This document shows, in pieces, positions 1 to 10,586 of a stretch of 64,000 bases of DNA (positions within the stretch are counted from its first letter, which is position 1; every line of letters starts with the position of its first letter). A program made the position numbers and the translations under genes. This stretch comes from Salvia splendens (taxonomy: Eukaryota > Streptophyta > Magnoliopsida > Lamiales > Lamiaceae), in contig NC_056040.1 of NCBI RefSeq assembly GCF_004379255.2, positions 27,308,852 through 27,372,851 on the forward strand, written 5' to 3'. A model generated the notes under the pieces. It worked only from the letters and a program-made list of their open reading frames with translations. It searched no databases and was not told the DNA's origin.

Positions 1-2
1 CA

Positions 3-719
3 AAAACGGAAGATAAGCGAGAATATATGGCGAAAGTTCCCTATGCTAACGCAGTTGGAAGCTTGATGTATGCAATGGTGTGTACAAGACCAGACATTTC
101 ACAGGCCGTTGGTATTGTGAGCAGATACATGCATGATCCAGGAAAGGGTCATTGGCAAGCTGTGAAATGGATTATGCGGTATATCAAAGATACTGTAGAT
201 ATTGGTTTGTTGTTTGAGCAGGATAAATCACTTGGTCATTTTGCAGTTGGATATTGTGATTCCGACTATGCTGGTGATTTGGATAAGCGAAGATCTACTA
301 CGGGCTATTTGTTCACTTTAGCGAGTGCGTCAGTTAGTTGGAAGTCTTCCTTGCAGTCAACGGTAGCTTTGTCTACTACAGAGGCAGAGTATATGGCCAT
401 TACTGAAGCTGTGAAGGAGGCGATTTGGCTTCATGGGTTGCTGAAATAATTGGGTGTTGGTCAGAAACAACTTGAAGTATATTTTGACAACCAGAGTGCT
501 ATTCATTTAGCAAAGAATCAGGTCTTTCATGCAAGGATGAAGCACATTGATGTTCGCTATCATTTTGTGCGGGAAATTCTCGAAGAAGAGAAAATTGTCA
601 TCAGAAAGGTTTCAACTTTGGAGAATCCTGCAGATATGTTGACTAAGGTGGTGACGAGAGCCAAGTTTGAACATTATTTGGACTTGGTTAATATTCTGCG
701 ATTTGGAACTGACGCTTGA
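3..719 (+). pseudogene. Ty1/copia polyprotein C-terminus (RT end plus RNase H)
   Basis: The frame open from the window edge encodes the end of a copia reverse transcriptase and its RNase H, which degrades the RNA of the RNA:DNA hybrid during retrotransposition. Visible motifs are AVGSLMYAMVCTRPDI, the CDSDYAGD acidic motif, RRSTTGY, STTEAEYMA and, after the break, DNQSAIHLAKN and KHIDVRYHFVRE. A TAA at 447-449 splits the frame just after the motif WLHGLLK; reading continues in the same frame to 719, so a single nonsense codon inactivates this part. The 5' portion of the element lies outside the window. A polypurine tract and LTR follow immediately. Family assignment is firm. Confidence 0.93.
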
Positions 720-809
720 CTGCGCCAATATGAAAGCACCGCGAGTCTTCTGTTTGGGTGGAGAAGATTTGTGTTTGGTGGGATTTGAAATTTTGTCAAG
801 GTGGAGATT

Positions 810-1230
810 TGTTGAAATTTGGCAAAATTTCAAATCCCACATCGGTGGGAGTTAATAGTTAGGGGGGGGGTTAAGTGGCCTTATAAAAGGAACTCCCCCC
901 CTCATTTGTAATGCACCTCAAACATTTGTATTCTCTTCTTCGTCTAAATACAAGCGGGCTCTGCAGAGGGTGCTCGGAGACGTAGGCAATTTGGCCGAAC
1001 TACGTTATCAAAGTCTCGGGTGTGTTCTTTCTTTATTATTTATTTTGTTCCGCATTTATTTCTGGGTTTATTTTCTGTTGTGATATTGTATTCAATATTA
1101 TTTGCGGGTTTGGTAGTAGTGTTTTGTACGGTTCTTTTGGGTGTTTTTATATTGTGAAAAATACACCGACTGATAAATTCTGTTAGGAATCTGGTATTTA
1201 AGAGGGACCGTGTCCCCGCCAGTCTTTCCA
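810..1230 (+). repeat. 3' LTR of the copia element (end approximate)
   Basis: A purine-rich tract at about 796-809 precedes TGTTGAAATTTGG at 810, the expected TG start of an LTR. Inside are the CCCACATCGGTGGGA palindrome, a TATA box (TTATAAAAGG, 881-890) and a U5-like T-rich tail. The 5' LTR is outside the window, so the 3' boundary cannot be fixed by comparison and could lie anywhere from about 1040 to 1240. Confidence 0.7.
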
Positions 1231-1345
1231 AAGAATTTATTTGGAGAAGTAATTTTATATAGTAGACCTCATTGGGTTAACTCTGAAATTACTGAATCGG
1301 TTCATTTCACTATTTGAGAAAAAATTACCCGGTTTTCTCAACACT

Positions 1346-1702
1346 TTGGAGATAGCGTAAACGGTGCAGTACTCTGGCGCCATTTTCATCACGTTGCCCG
1401 GAATATCAACAGTCTTGAATCTTCTGTGCCAAAGAATTTGTAAGTAGCCCTTCTTCACTTATACAATACTACATTACAATACCATGGCCATGACAACAAT
1501 CTAATACGACTAGTAATATAATAGTAATCTTGTGTGACCTGACGAAGCCATTCTTGGGTGAGGAACCCATCACCAGTGTCTCGATTGAGTTGAGTACGTA
1601 CGTTTTTGTGCCCAACAGATTATCAACAGCCCATTTCAATGCAGCTTGGCTCTCTTTGTCTTTGTCTATGGCTACTGCAACCTTCTCTCTTTGGCCTGTC
1701 AT
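1346..1702 (-). pseudogene. Universal stress protein domain fragment (USP/U-box kinase type)
   Basis: Two minus-strand exons, 1702-1539 and 1423-1346, join in phase across a GT-AG intron (GTCACA donor, CACAG acceptor). The first begins MTGQREKVAVAIDKDK and the joined junction reads FVRRFKTVDIPGNV, followed by KMAPEYCTVYAISK. These are hallmarks of the N-terminal USP domain found in plant USP-plus-kinase/U-box proteins. The central part of the domain is missing: WAVDNLL runs almost directly into SIETLVMGSS. No kinase or U-box follows, so this is a truncated copy. An intron is retained, so it did not arise through a spliced mRNA. Confidence 0.72.
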
Positions 1703-2219
1703 TTCACAACCAAAAATGTTTACAAGATTGAGTTGGTTTCAGTCAATGAATCTTGTTTCAGATTCATTGACTCACCAAACTCTCAAATGAAATCCATATT
1801 GCTAGAATTTTTTAGTTAATTGCTTGTTCCTTCCCTTTTCCCTGATAATATGGGCTGACATCTCTTCTCCTTTTCAAAATGTTGACTAGTGATAGATGGA
1901 GAATAATTCTCTAGTCGTCCCTGTTATATGTTTGTTATCTTTTCTCCTATTTTATCACATCACATCTTTGAAATACTAATCATCAATTCAAATTCATTAA
2001 AAATTTAATTAATACTAGTATCTCACCGACATATTATATTTCATTTTAAATTATTTATAATATCAAATTATTATGCATTAAAAATAGAATAGAAGATACT
2101 TAAAAAACTCATTTAGTAAAATTTGAAGCCAATTGAGAAAGAATTAAAGTCGTGTTAATGAGTTCAATCACTACATATAGAGATTCAGTGGTAAATAGAG
2201 CATGCAAATGAGAAAATTA

Positions 2220-2417
2220 CTCCCCCTGTTACACTCAAGTGTCACATTTTTATTGGGATGTCTCGTTCTAAATGACACATTTCTAGAGAATAGAAACATC
2301 ATTCTTTCTATCTTTTCCCTCTATCTTACTATATTCTTTCCACTTAACGCACATAATAACACTACATAAATTTTGAGCCGAAAAAGAAATGTTCCACTTA
2401 GAGTGGGACAAAGAAAG
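2220..2417. mobile_element. Degenerate Stowaway-type MITE
   Basis: It starts CTCCCCCTGTTACACTC after TA and ends with a related inverted sequence (GAGTGGGACAAAGAAAG) before TA. It is non-coding. TIR matching is weaker than in other copies here. Confidence 0.6.
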
Positions 2418-2485
2418 TATATCCGAACCTTGAGACAAAAAGGATTAAGCATCAATTATCCGACATTAAAGCATATGGAATATAA

Positions 2486-4323
2486 GGCCACCCGCAACGC
2501 GTTACGCGGGTGGCCCGTATTTCGTTCCTGCGTGACGGAACCGGGGCGGGACGCGTTGTAGCGTCTCGTCCCGTCACCAGCCCGCCCCCAGCCAGTCACC
2601 AGTCCCGTTCCGCCGTAACGAAACGCGGGACGCCTCGCCATGCGCCGAGGCGACGTGGCGCGCTCCCAGGCCATGCGTGACGCCCACTCGCCGTCCCGCG
2701 AGTGGGCATCGTCACGCTGACGCAATAATTCATTTTTTTAAAATTCGGATTAAATAAAAAATAAATAAATAAATAATGTGAAACGGTAATATTACCATTA
2801 GTAGTCGTTTTTCCTTTTTATTTTTTTTTATTTTTTTACTCTATAAATACTCCTAATTCATCCTCATTTCACACACAACTACACATCTATTCTTCCCAAA
2901 TCATCTCCATTTCCTCTCCAATTTTCATCTAACATCTCAACGCGTTCGGCGACTGGGGGAACATGTACAACACATTGGGTGGCTCCGGTTCGTCGACGCC
3001 GGGGGGTACCAACCACCCAATTTTGATGTGGATGCATACACTCGTCCCTCCGCCCCGTGGTATTCGCAGGGACTCTCCCAGATTCGGGAGAATTATCCGG
3101 TTCAACCCACTCCGGAAGAAGGTCGAGGCGGGGGAAGTTCCAGGGCGAAGCCGGAGGCGAACGAGGAGGAGGAGGAAGAGGATATAGGCCGGCATTCGTA
3201 CGGCCCCAAAGAAACGCTGGCGGTGTAAAACGCCTGGATCAGCGTCTCGTACGATCTCATCGTCGTGAATCAACAACCCCGGAAGTGCTTCTGGGAAAGG
3301 TCACTGAGGCCTACCACGAGATTAAGCCTAAAAAGATCCGTCGTTGTACATATAAGATGCTCCGCGCTCACTTTGACCGAGTCGACAGAGAGGTCAAACG
3401 ATTCTGCGCCATCTACAAGCATGATGCGGCTCAGTACCATAGCGGAGCCACAGGAGCTGACATTCTATGGTCGGCTTTGCGGGTCTACTTCGAAGACACA
3501 GGCAAAAAATCAAATATGCCGATGTTTGGGAGGTAATCATGGACGAGGAAAGGTGGGCCGGCGGTGTGCGGTCTAGCTCGGGCTCGACCTCGAAGCGCAC
3601 GAAGCACACGACGAGTGACCAATACTCGTCTGGTGAGGGCGGTTCGGGCAGCGGGCCACAAGAGTTTGCCTCGCATGAGGAGGAGACCCCGGCAGACGAT
3701 GCCGGGGGGATCCTCCCGTGGGCGCCGTCGGCCGCAAGGGAGAAATGCGGCGAAGGCGGCTAGAGGGAGGAGGGGCCGAGCCGAATCAAGCCAGGCGGGC
3801 TCGGGCTCGGGGGGACCCTCGAACTCCCTTATGTCCATGTACATGACCGCCACAATGGCGGACACTTCCCGCTTTACGCCCACCCAATACCAAGGCTGGC
3901 TTAACGGAGTTACGTTTATGGCAGCACAACTTGGCATTCGCCTCCTCAAGACTTCGGTGCACCTCAACCGCCTCCTCCGGGGGATGATTCGCCGGTGGAG
4001 TAGTTTTTTTTTATTTTCTATAAAATTGTATTTTAAATTATGTCATTTTTATTTTTTTAGGATTTTAATTATGTCTTTTTTTAATTTTTTGAATTTTAAG
4101 TTGTATTTTTTTAAGTTGTAATTTTATTTTATTTTTAATGAAGTGTGTTTTTTTAATTGAATTTGGTTGGAAATAAAAATAAAAAATGAAATTGAATGAA
4201 TAGTAATTTAAGGGATGGAGGGTTGCAGGTTCTGTCCCTTAGTTAAGGAATGGAGTAAAAAAGTACCGTGGGGCCATGAATAGTAATTTAAGGGACGGTA
4301 TAATGACAACGTTGTGGATGGCC
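2486..4323 (+). mobile_element. PIF/Harbinger-type element A (ORF1 only), 1838 bp
   Basis: It is flanked by TAA at 2483-2485 and 4324-4326, the TWA target duplication typical of PIF/Harbinger. Termini are GGCCACCCGCAACG and, at the other end, CGTTGTGGATGGCC, an imperfect inverted pair. The interior is GC-rich at the 5' end, carries a broken ORF1 and ends in a T-rich 3' part shared with element B and with the 969 bp relative at 47614. No transposase is encoded, so it is non-autonomous. Confidence 0.85.
3028..3763 (+). pseudogene. Harbinger ORF1 (NAM-associated/SANT-like) remnant in element A
   Basis: Pieces in shifting frames spell an acidic N-terminal region (SQIRENYPVQPTPEE), then QPRKCFWE, the core KMLRAHFDRVDREVKRFCAIY, and after a frameshift near 3510 KYADVWEVIMDEERW. 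This arrangement matches the plant proteins with a SANT/Myb-like N-terminus and NAM-associated C-terminus that accompany Harbinger transposases and are thought to help bind the TIRs. A stop near 3224 and at least one frameshift prevent translation. The copy in element B is clearly homologous. Confidence 0.75.
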
Positions 4324-4680
4324 TAAAGCACGTCAATTCATTGCGGTTGGCTCCCTCTTAGAAGAGAAACTTATATCTTGATAATCACAAAAAAAGGGCC
4401 TAGATTTCTACATTCAACAAGCTACTTAGATTTAAGGTTAGTCCCAAATTATCCCAAATTATCCTGTGTCTCTTCATGCCATGAAGAAATAAAAGCAACC
4501 AAAAACGGGACTATGTAAATCAAATTACCATTGGCTTAAAAGTGATCACACTATGGCTAATAAAGTGCAGCTAATCTCTGAAACTAATCGTTTTTAAAAA
4601 GTTCAAATTAATTTATCCCTCTAAATTTAACAGGCAATTGAAATCAACCGCGTGATTTGAAGTGACATTCGTACATATTA
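4324..4680. other. Intergenic, nothing recognised
   Basis: AT-rich spacer between Harbinger element A and a Stowaway MITE. A short direct repeat of CCCAAATTAT occurs near 4443-4462. No coding or RNA signal was seen. Confidence 0.5.
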
Positions 4681-4740
4681 CTCCCTCTGTTCCCGTGCAC
4701 ATTTCCTATTTTGGCAAAAAGTACTTTATTATTTCTTCAT

Positions 4741-4772
<32 letters not shown>

Positions 4773-4859
4773 ATTCTCCTTTCATTTAACTCATTTAAAA
4801 TAATTTTTCATAATTCTCGTGCCGAAAAAAATGCCTCTACTACAAAGGAACGAAGGGAG
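4681..4859. mobile_element. Stowaway MITE, 179 bp
   Basis: Starts CTCCCTCTGTTCC and ends GGAACGAAGGGAG, flanked by TA dinucleotides. It lies about 345 bp past the stop codon of the receptor kinase gene. Confidence 0.85.
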
Positions 4860-5203
4860 TATAATATGAAGGTGTTTGGTTTGCAAAATTGTATCTCGGG
4901 ATTAAATATGTAGTGGGTTTGGTTCATATATATAAGTAAGATTGTGAAAACTTTTGTAATTAACAATCTGAACTGCATGAATCCCACTTGATATAAACAT
5001 AGAGTAATTACAATGAGCTGGTTTTCTAACCGTCTGCTGCTTCTACCAAACCATTCTCAGACTATGATCAACTCAAAGGATAGAAAAAAAGAAAAAAGAA
5101 AACCCAAATTCATCAAGACGCAAAACAAGCATATATATGGTCTTAAGTCTCAACACACTAAATCTAAAGATAAATCTTGACGATTCAAGCTAGTTTCTCT
5201 GCT

Positions 5204-7128
5204 CTAAATTGAAACCGTTTGTCTCTCCTTGACCTCCTCAATCTGTTGCACCGCCTCTTTAATGTCCGGCCTCTCCTCCACCTCCGCCTTGCAACACGCA
5301 AATCCAATCCTCAGCAGCTTCACCATCTCCGCCTTGCACTCGCCCTCCCCGGCCATGTCCGCGTCGAGCACGTCGGGCTCGTCTCTTGCCACTGACTCCA
5401 CCCAAGCGGCCACGTCCGCGTCCGGCGCGTCCTTCTTCGGCTTCAGGAAGTCCGCGGGGAAGCGCCCCGTGAGGATCTCGAGTATGAGGATTCCGAGGCT
5501 CCACACGTCGGTTTTTTTTGTGATCCGGCCCGTGTGCTTGTACTCGGGCGACTTGTACGAGATCATGTGCTGCTCAGCGTGCTCCTGGTTCGCGATCAGG
5601 ACCAGCCCGTAGTCCGTTAGTAGCGGCGTCTGCTCGGAATCGAGGATCACGTTCGACGATTTCAGGTGGCCGTGGGCGGCCGTGAGGCTCGGGAGGTCGT
5701 TGTGGAGGTAGAGGAGCCCTCTGGCTATCCCTTTTGTGATGCTCAGCCGCGTCGGCCAGTCGAGGATTTTGCGGCCGGGGCGGGAGCGGCTGCCGTGGAG
5801 GACGGCGGCGAGGCTGGTCTTGTCGATGTAATCGTAGACGAGGAGCTTCTCCTCCCGCCGGTAGTAGAAGGCGACAAGTGGCACGACGTTAGCGTGGTTG
5901 AGGCGCCCGAGGCGGCGCATGTGCTCCTGGAAGTCCTGCCTGCTGACGTTCCCCATGTGGCGGTACCGCTTCACCACCACAATCTGTCGCTCACTCAGGG
6001 CGGCCTTGTAGGTTGACCCAAATAGCCCACTGCCCAGTATCTCAGCAGATGCTTTGAGCAAGTCCGTCATATCAAATACATCTCTGTCCTCTCTCAGAAA
6101 CGTCATTCTCACATTCGGCTGAGAGGCCGCGGCCGGGCACTCCCCGCGCTCCGGATCAGATACCGGATCGGCGGTGGAGTGGGCGACGAGGACAGCGGCC
6201 TTCGCTATCTCGTCATTGTTCTGCTGCGGCGCGGCTCTCCGGCGGCAGAGGATGACTATAACCACTACCAGAGCCACCACTGCCGCGGCGACAACGAGTG
6301 ACATCATGACAATTGTTCCGATAGAGAACTGGAGCGGTTGGTACGGGCACCGCAACAACGGGTTTCCGCATAGATCCTTATTTCCTGTACAGTACTTATT
6401 TTTCATTAGTAAAAAAACCAAATTTGAAAACTAAAAAAAATTGACTAACCTAAAAAGGCAGAAGCTTCCAAATGGCTGAGGCCGGAAGGAATCTCGCCGG
6501 AGAGGTCGTTGTTGGCGACGCTGAAGTTCATCAATTGACCCTCTCGGAACGGAGGTAATCCGCCTTGGAACATATTGTTCTGCAGCATCAGCTCCTGCAG
6601 TGCGGGCAGACCGGCCAGGGATGCCGGAATCTCGCCGGAGAACACGTTGTCATCCAAATCAAGCTGCACCAGCGCCGTCATGCCTAGAAACGCGTTCGCC
6701 GGAATAGCACCGGACATCTTATTATTCGAGAAGGAAACGGCTCTGACATTAGGGAGCAGAGCTAGATTAGGGAGAGGGCCGGCGAAGCTGTTGCCGGAGA
6801 AGCTGAGGACCTTCAAATTGGGCAGCTGCGCGAGGGCGTCGACGTCGATCGCGCCTTCCAAGCCCAATCTCTGGAGGTAGAGGGCGGCGACGGCGCCGTT
6901 CTCGCAGAGAAGGCCGACCCAATTGGCGGTGCTGGCGGTGCATGGCGGGACGGGTGGGGCCCAGTCGGACAAGGCGACGGCGTTGTTGGTGATGGAGGCC
7001 TTGAATTTGAGGAGGGCGTCGAGCTCCGGCTGGGCGGAGGAGGGAGGGACGAGGAGGAGGAGGAGGAGGAGGAGGAAGAGGACGATTGGGTGTGGAATTA
7101 GAATGGTGGTGATTGGTGTCCTAGCCAT
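5204..7128 (-). CDS. LRR receptor-like kinase, pollen-receptor-kinase type, probable pseudokinase (2 exons)
   Basis: Join 7128-6450 and 6384-5204; the GT-AG intron of 65 bp interrupts a Gly codon and the product is 619 aa. It has a signal peptide with a long Leu run (residues 1-32), an LRR N-terminal cap, about five to six LRRs (to about 220), a Cys pair motif (DLCGNPLLRC), a transmembrane helix (about 248-270) and a kinase-like domain. The Gly-loop GSGLFGS is at 344-350 and Lys365 lies in VVVK. The catalytic loop reads HGHLKSSN (464-471) instead of HRD and the metal motif is DYG (484-486). Loss of the catalytic Asp suggests signalling by scaffolding at the plasma membrane, as in the PRK family of pollen tube receptors. 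The start is the only ATG preceding the signal peptide. Pollen function is inferred from family, not seen. Confidence 0.93.
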
Positions 7129-7670
7129 TGTAATGGCGTAGGAGCGTGGGGAGAGGTGGTGCGCTCACTTTGGGGTGGCGCGAGGCCGACGGCAGGAGGG
7201 CCTGCCGGCGACGGTGGGGGTTGGGTGGGAAGGGGAGGGGAAAGAGAGGAGAAATGTGTGTGGCAGAGTCTGCCAAATGATTAATTTTAGTAATACTTTT
7301 GTTTTCTTTTGTGACTAACCATTGTGTCCGCTGTTTCATGCCGATATATCTGCCGCCTTTTTGCATCACATTCGTGCGCTTCTTCGTTCGATATTCACTT
7401 CAAATCTTGTTTTTTTTATCACCTCCTACATCTATCTAGGGATTCAGATTATAGATAAGCCGATCTGTCACAAAAATGTCCCAAAATTCAATTTTGTAAC
7501 AGGAAAATTTTATGGCTTGCGATAGGCTAAGATCATTTTTACACTCCCTAAGTGTCACATTTTGTCATTTTCGTCCGTCCACCAAGTGTCTCATTTGTTT
7601 TTTTACTACTTTTGATCTTGGACCTCATATTCCGCTAACTTTATTTCATTCATATTTCACTATAAAACTA

Positions 7671-8483
7671 GAGTAAATGCCAAAATTGGTCCTGAACATA
7701 TGCTCATTTTATCATTTTGGTCCTAAACTTTATCTTTTGAATTTTTTGGTCCCGGACATTTCAAATCGGATCACAATTGGTCATCCGTCAACAATTCCGT
7801 TAATATTTAACGGTCAACGATTTTAATCACAATTTTGACCAACTTAAACAATTTTTAATTATTTAATCATCAAAATTATTTTTTAATAAAATCATAAATT
7901 ATTTATTAGAAATAATTAAATAATTTTTAAATAATTAAATTATTTATTCCAACGTAAACAATTTTTAAATAACAAAATTATTTATGATTTTATTTAAAAA
8001 AATAATTTAGATGATTAAATAATTAAACATTATTTAAGTTGGTCAAAATTGTGTTTATCATAAAAAAATCATAAATTATTTATTACAACTTAAACAATTT
8101 TTAAATAATTAAATTATTTATGATTTTATTTAAAAATAATAATTTTGATGATTAAATAATTAAAAATTGTTTAAGTTGTTCAAAATTGTGTTTATCATAA
8201 AAAAATCATAAATTATTTATTACAACTTAAACAATTTTTAAATAATCAAATTATTTATGATTTTATTTAAAAAAATATTTTTGATGATTAAATAATTAAA
8301 AATTGTTTAAGTTGGTCAAAATTGTGATTAAAATCGTTGACCGTTAAATATTAACGGAATTGTTAACGGAGGACCAATTGTGATCCGATTTGAAATGTCC
8401 AGGACCAAAAAATTCAAAAGATAATGTTTAGGACCAAAATGATAAAATGTGCATATGTTCAGGACCAATTTTGGCCTTTACTC
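7671..8483. mobile_element. Non-autonomous Mutator-like element with long TIRs, 813 bp
   Basis: Both flanks carry the 9 bp duplication ATAAAACTA (7662-7670 and 8484-8492), diagnostic of Mutator superfamily insertion. The TIRs extend about 200 bp: GAGTAAATGCCAAAATTGG at the start is mirrored by CCAATTTTGGCCTTTACTC at the end, and the inner ACGGTCAACGATTTTAA block is also mirrored. The core is AT-rich and non-coding, with an imperfect tandem repeat of about 137 bp. Confidence 0.9.
8053..8330. repeat. 137 bp tandem repeat in the MULE core
   Basis: The block beginning GTTTATCATAAAAAAATC at 8053 recurs at 8190 with few changes. Further diverged, partly inverted copies extend towards 7850. It is built of AATTATTT/AAATAATT words. 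Confidence 0.7.
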
Positions 8484-8601
8484 ATAAAACTAATATATAA
8501 AAGTATGACTAACCTTCCACTAAACTTTTCCACTCACTTTCTACTGTATTTCTTAAAATTCGTGTCTGATCAAATTAGCCTTCTATTAGTGGAGGAGGGA
8601 G

Positions 8602-8972
8602 TAATTACTAGTATCACATCCATGCAATGGACTAAGATATTTTGAAATATAGATTTGAGATTATAAATTAATTAAATAAAACTAAAAATAATATCATTAC
8701 ATAAAATCGTAAAAAATATAGCATTACAAATCAATAGTAAAATATAATAAGCATTAAACAATTATTCACAAAATTCAAATACGGAGTATTATATAATACT
8801 TTCACTCCCTCAGTATCCACATCCACAAGCAAAGTTTTAATGCCATCCAAAATGTTCACTCATTATGCAATGTGTTAACCATCTTTGGTGTTATTTTTAT
8901 TTGGCCAGTGATATATATTTACAAATTATCAACTGGCTAATCGTAATAAATTTTCTTCTTAACAGTATGCTA
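8602..8972. other. Intergenic, nothing recognised
   Basis: AT-rich spacer. One CTCCCTC motif near 8812 could be a lone MITE end, but no partner was found. Confidence 0.45.
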
Positions 8973-9518
8973 CTCCCTCGTTGAGACGTTTCTGTTTGGT
9001 ACGGAGTTTTAAGAAATGAATGTGTAGTGTGTTAAATCGGTAGGTGATAAAATAGATAAAGTATAATAGAGAAAAAATGAGAGATAATAAAGTAAGATAG
9101 AGAATGAAGTAGGAAAAAAAATCGAGTTAATTACCATAAATGGAAATGACTCATCTACAAAGGAAATTATCAAAATGGAAAAATGACTCAACTATGAGGC
9201 CACCCGCAACGCGTCACACGGGTGGCCCGTATCCCGTCACTCAGGGACGGGACGGCGGCGTGGCGCGTTGCCGCGCCCCGTCTCGTCCCCAGCCCGTCAC
9301 CCATCTCGTTCTGCTGTGATGAAACGCGAGACGGCTCGCCACGCGCTGAGGCGACGTGGCGCGCTCCCAGGCCATGCGTGACGCCCACTCGCCGTCCCAC
9401 GAGTGGGCATCGTCACGCTGAAGCAATAATTCATTTTTTTTAAAAAAATTCGAATTAAATAAAAAAAAATGTGAAACGGTAATATTACCGTTAATAGCCG
9501 TTTTTTCCTTTTTTTTTA

Positions 9519-9526
9519 CTCTATAA
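9519..9526 (+). promoter_or_regulatory. Probable TATA box of Harbinger ORF1
   Basis: CTCTATAAATACTC lies about 105 bp upstream of the ORF1 ATG, and the same motif is conserved at about 2840 in element A. No experimental support is available from sequence alone. Confidence 0.5.
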
Positions 9527-9626
9527 ATACTCATAATTCATCCTCATTTCACACACAACTACACATTTATTCTTCCCAAATCATCTCAATTTCCTCTCCA
9601 ATTTTCATCTAACATCTCATCACAAA

Positions 9627-10586
9627 ATGTCCGGCGACGGAAACTCTGACGGTGGCGACTCCGGCAGGTGGGATGTCAACGCGTTCGGTGACTGGGGGAG
9701 CATGTACAACACATTGGGTGGTTCGGTTCGTCGACGCCGGGCACCCAGGGTTCGTCGACGCCGGGGGGTTGCCAACCACCCAATTTTGATGTTGATGCAT
9801 ACGCCCGTCCCTCCGCCCCGCGCTATTCGCAGAGATTATCCCAGATTTGGGAGGATTATCCGGTTCAACCCACTCTGGAAGAAGGCCGAGGCGGGGGAAA
9901 CTCCAAGGCGGAGGCCGAGGCGGATGAGGAGGAGGAAGAGGATCTTGGCCGGCATCCGTAGGCCCCAAAGAAACGCTGGCGGCAGCGTCTCGTACGATCC
10001 CATCGTCGGGAATCAACAACCCCGGAAGTGCTTCTGGGAAAAGGTCACTAAGGCCTACCACGAGATTAAGCCGAAAAAGACCCGCCGCCGCACATATAAG
10101 ATGCTCCGCGCTCACTTTGACCGAGTCGACAGAGAGGTCAAACAATTATGCGCCATCCACAAGAATGAAGCGGCTCATTACCTAAGCGGAGCCACGGGAG
10201 CCGACATTCTGAGGTCGGCTTTCCGGGTCTACATCGACGACACCGGCAAATAATTCAAATATGTCGATGTTTGGGAGGCCGTCAAGGATGAGGAAAGGTG
10301 GGCCGGCGGTGTGCGCTCCAGCACGGGCTCGATGGCAAAGCGCACGAAGCACACGGCGAGAGGCCAATACTCGTCTGGTGACGGCTCGGGTAGCGGGCCA
10401 CAAGAGTTTGCCTCGCAGGAGGTTGAGACCCCGGCAGACGATGCAGGGGGATCCTCCCGTGGGCGCCGTCGGCCGCAAGGGAGAAATGCAGCGAAGGCGG
10501 CTAGAGGGAGGAGGGGCAGAGCCAAATCAAACCAGGCGGGCTCGGGCTCGGGGGACCCCCCAACTCCCTTATGGCCATGTACATGA
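9627..10586 (+). pseudogene. Harbinger ORF1 (NAM-associated/SANT-like) in element B
   Basis: An ATG at 9627 follows a TATA-like box (about 9520) and a CT-rich leader. The first part begins MSGDGNSDGGDSGRW; the middle is frameshifted, giving an Arg-rich stretch where element A has an acidic one. From QPRKCFWEKVTKAYHEI on, the correct frame runs through KMLRAHFDRVDREVKQLCAI to DTGK. A single TAA at 10251-10253 interrupts it before FKYVDVWEAVKDEERW. A Gly/Ser/Arg-rich tail follows to 10586. This is the better preserved of the two copies but is not functional as read. The role (accessory DNA-binding protein for Harbinger transposase) is inferred from the family. Confidence 0.75.

Larger units (their letters stand above)
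7544..8601. mobile_element. Stowaway MITE split by a Mutator-like insertion
   Basis: The left half (7544-7670) begins CTCCCTAAGTGTCACA and the right half (8484-8601) ends GGAGGAGGGAG before TA. Removing the 813 bp insertion and one target copy leaves a MITE of about 236 bp. Its presence fixes the insertion borders. Confidence 0.78.

Noticed and set aside
2456..2725. Minus-strand 89-codon frame in the GC-rich start of Harbinger A (and its counterpart at 9241-9534)
   Set aside because: Shadow frame in GC-rich terminal DNA; Arg-rich, not conserved in frame between copies A and B.
3485..3967. 160-codon minus-strand frame across element A
   Set aside because: Opposite strand of the recognised ORF1; composition mirrors the sense frame.
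5666..6016. Plus-strand frames over the receptor kinase exons
   Set aside because: Antisense shadows of a GC-rich exon with a verified sense protein.
7850..8330. Possible satellite or CRISPR-like array
   Set aside because: AT-rich imperfect repeats bounded by MULE TIRs; not equally spaced and in a plant nuclear context.
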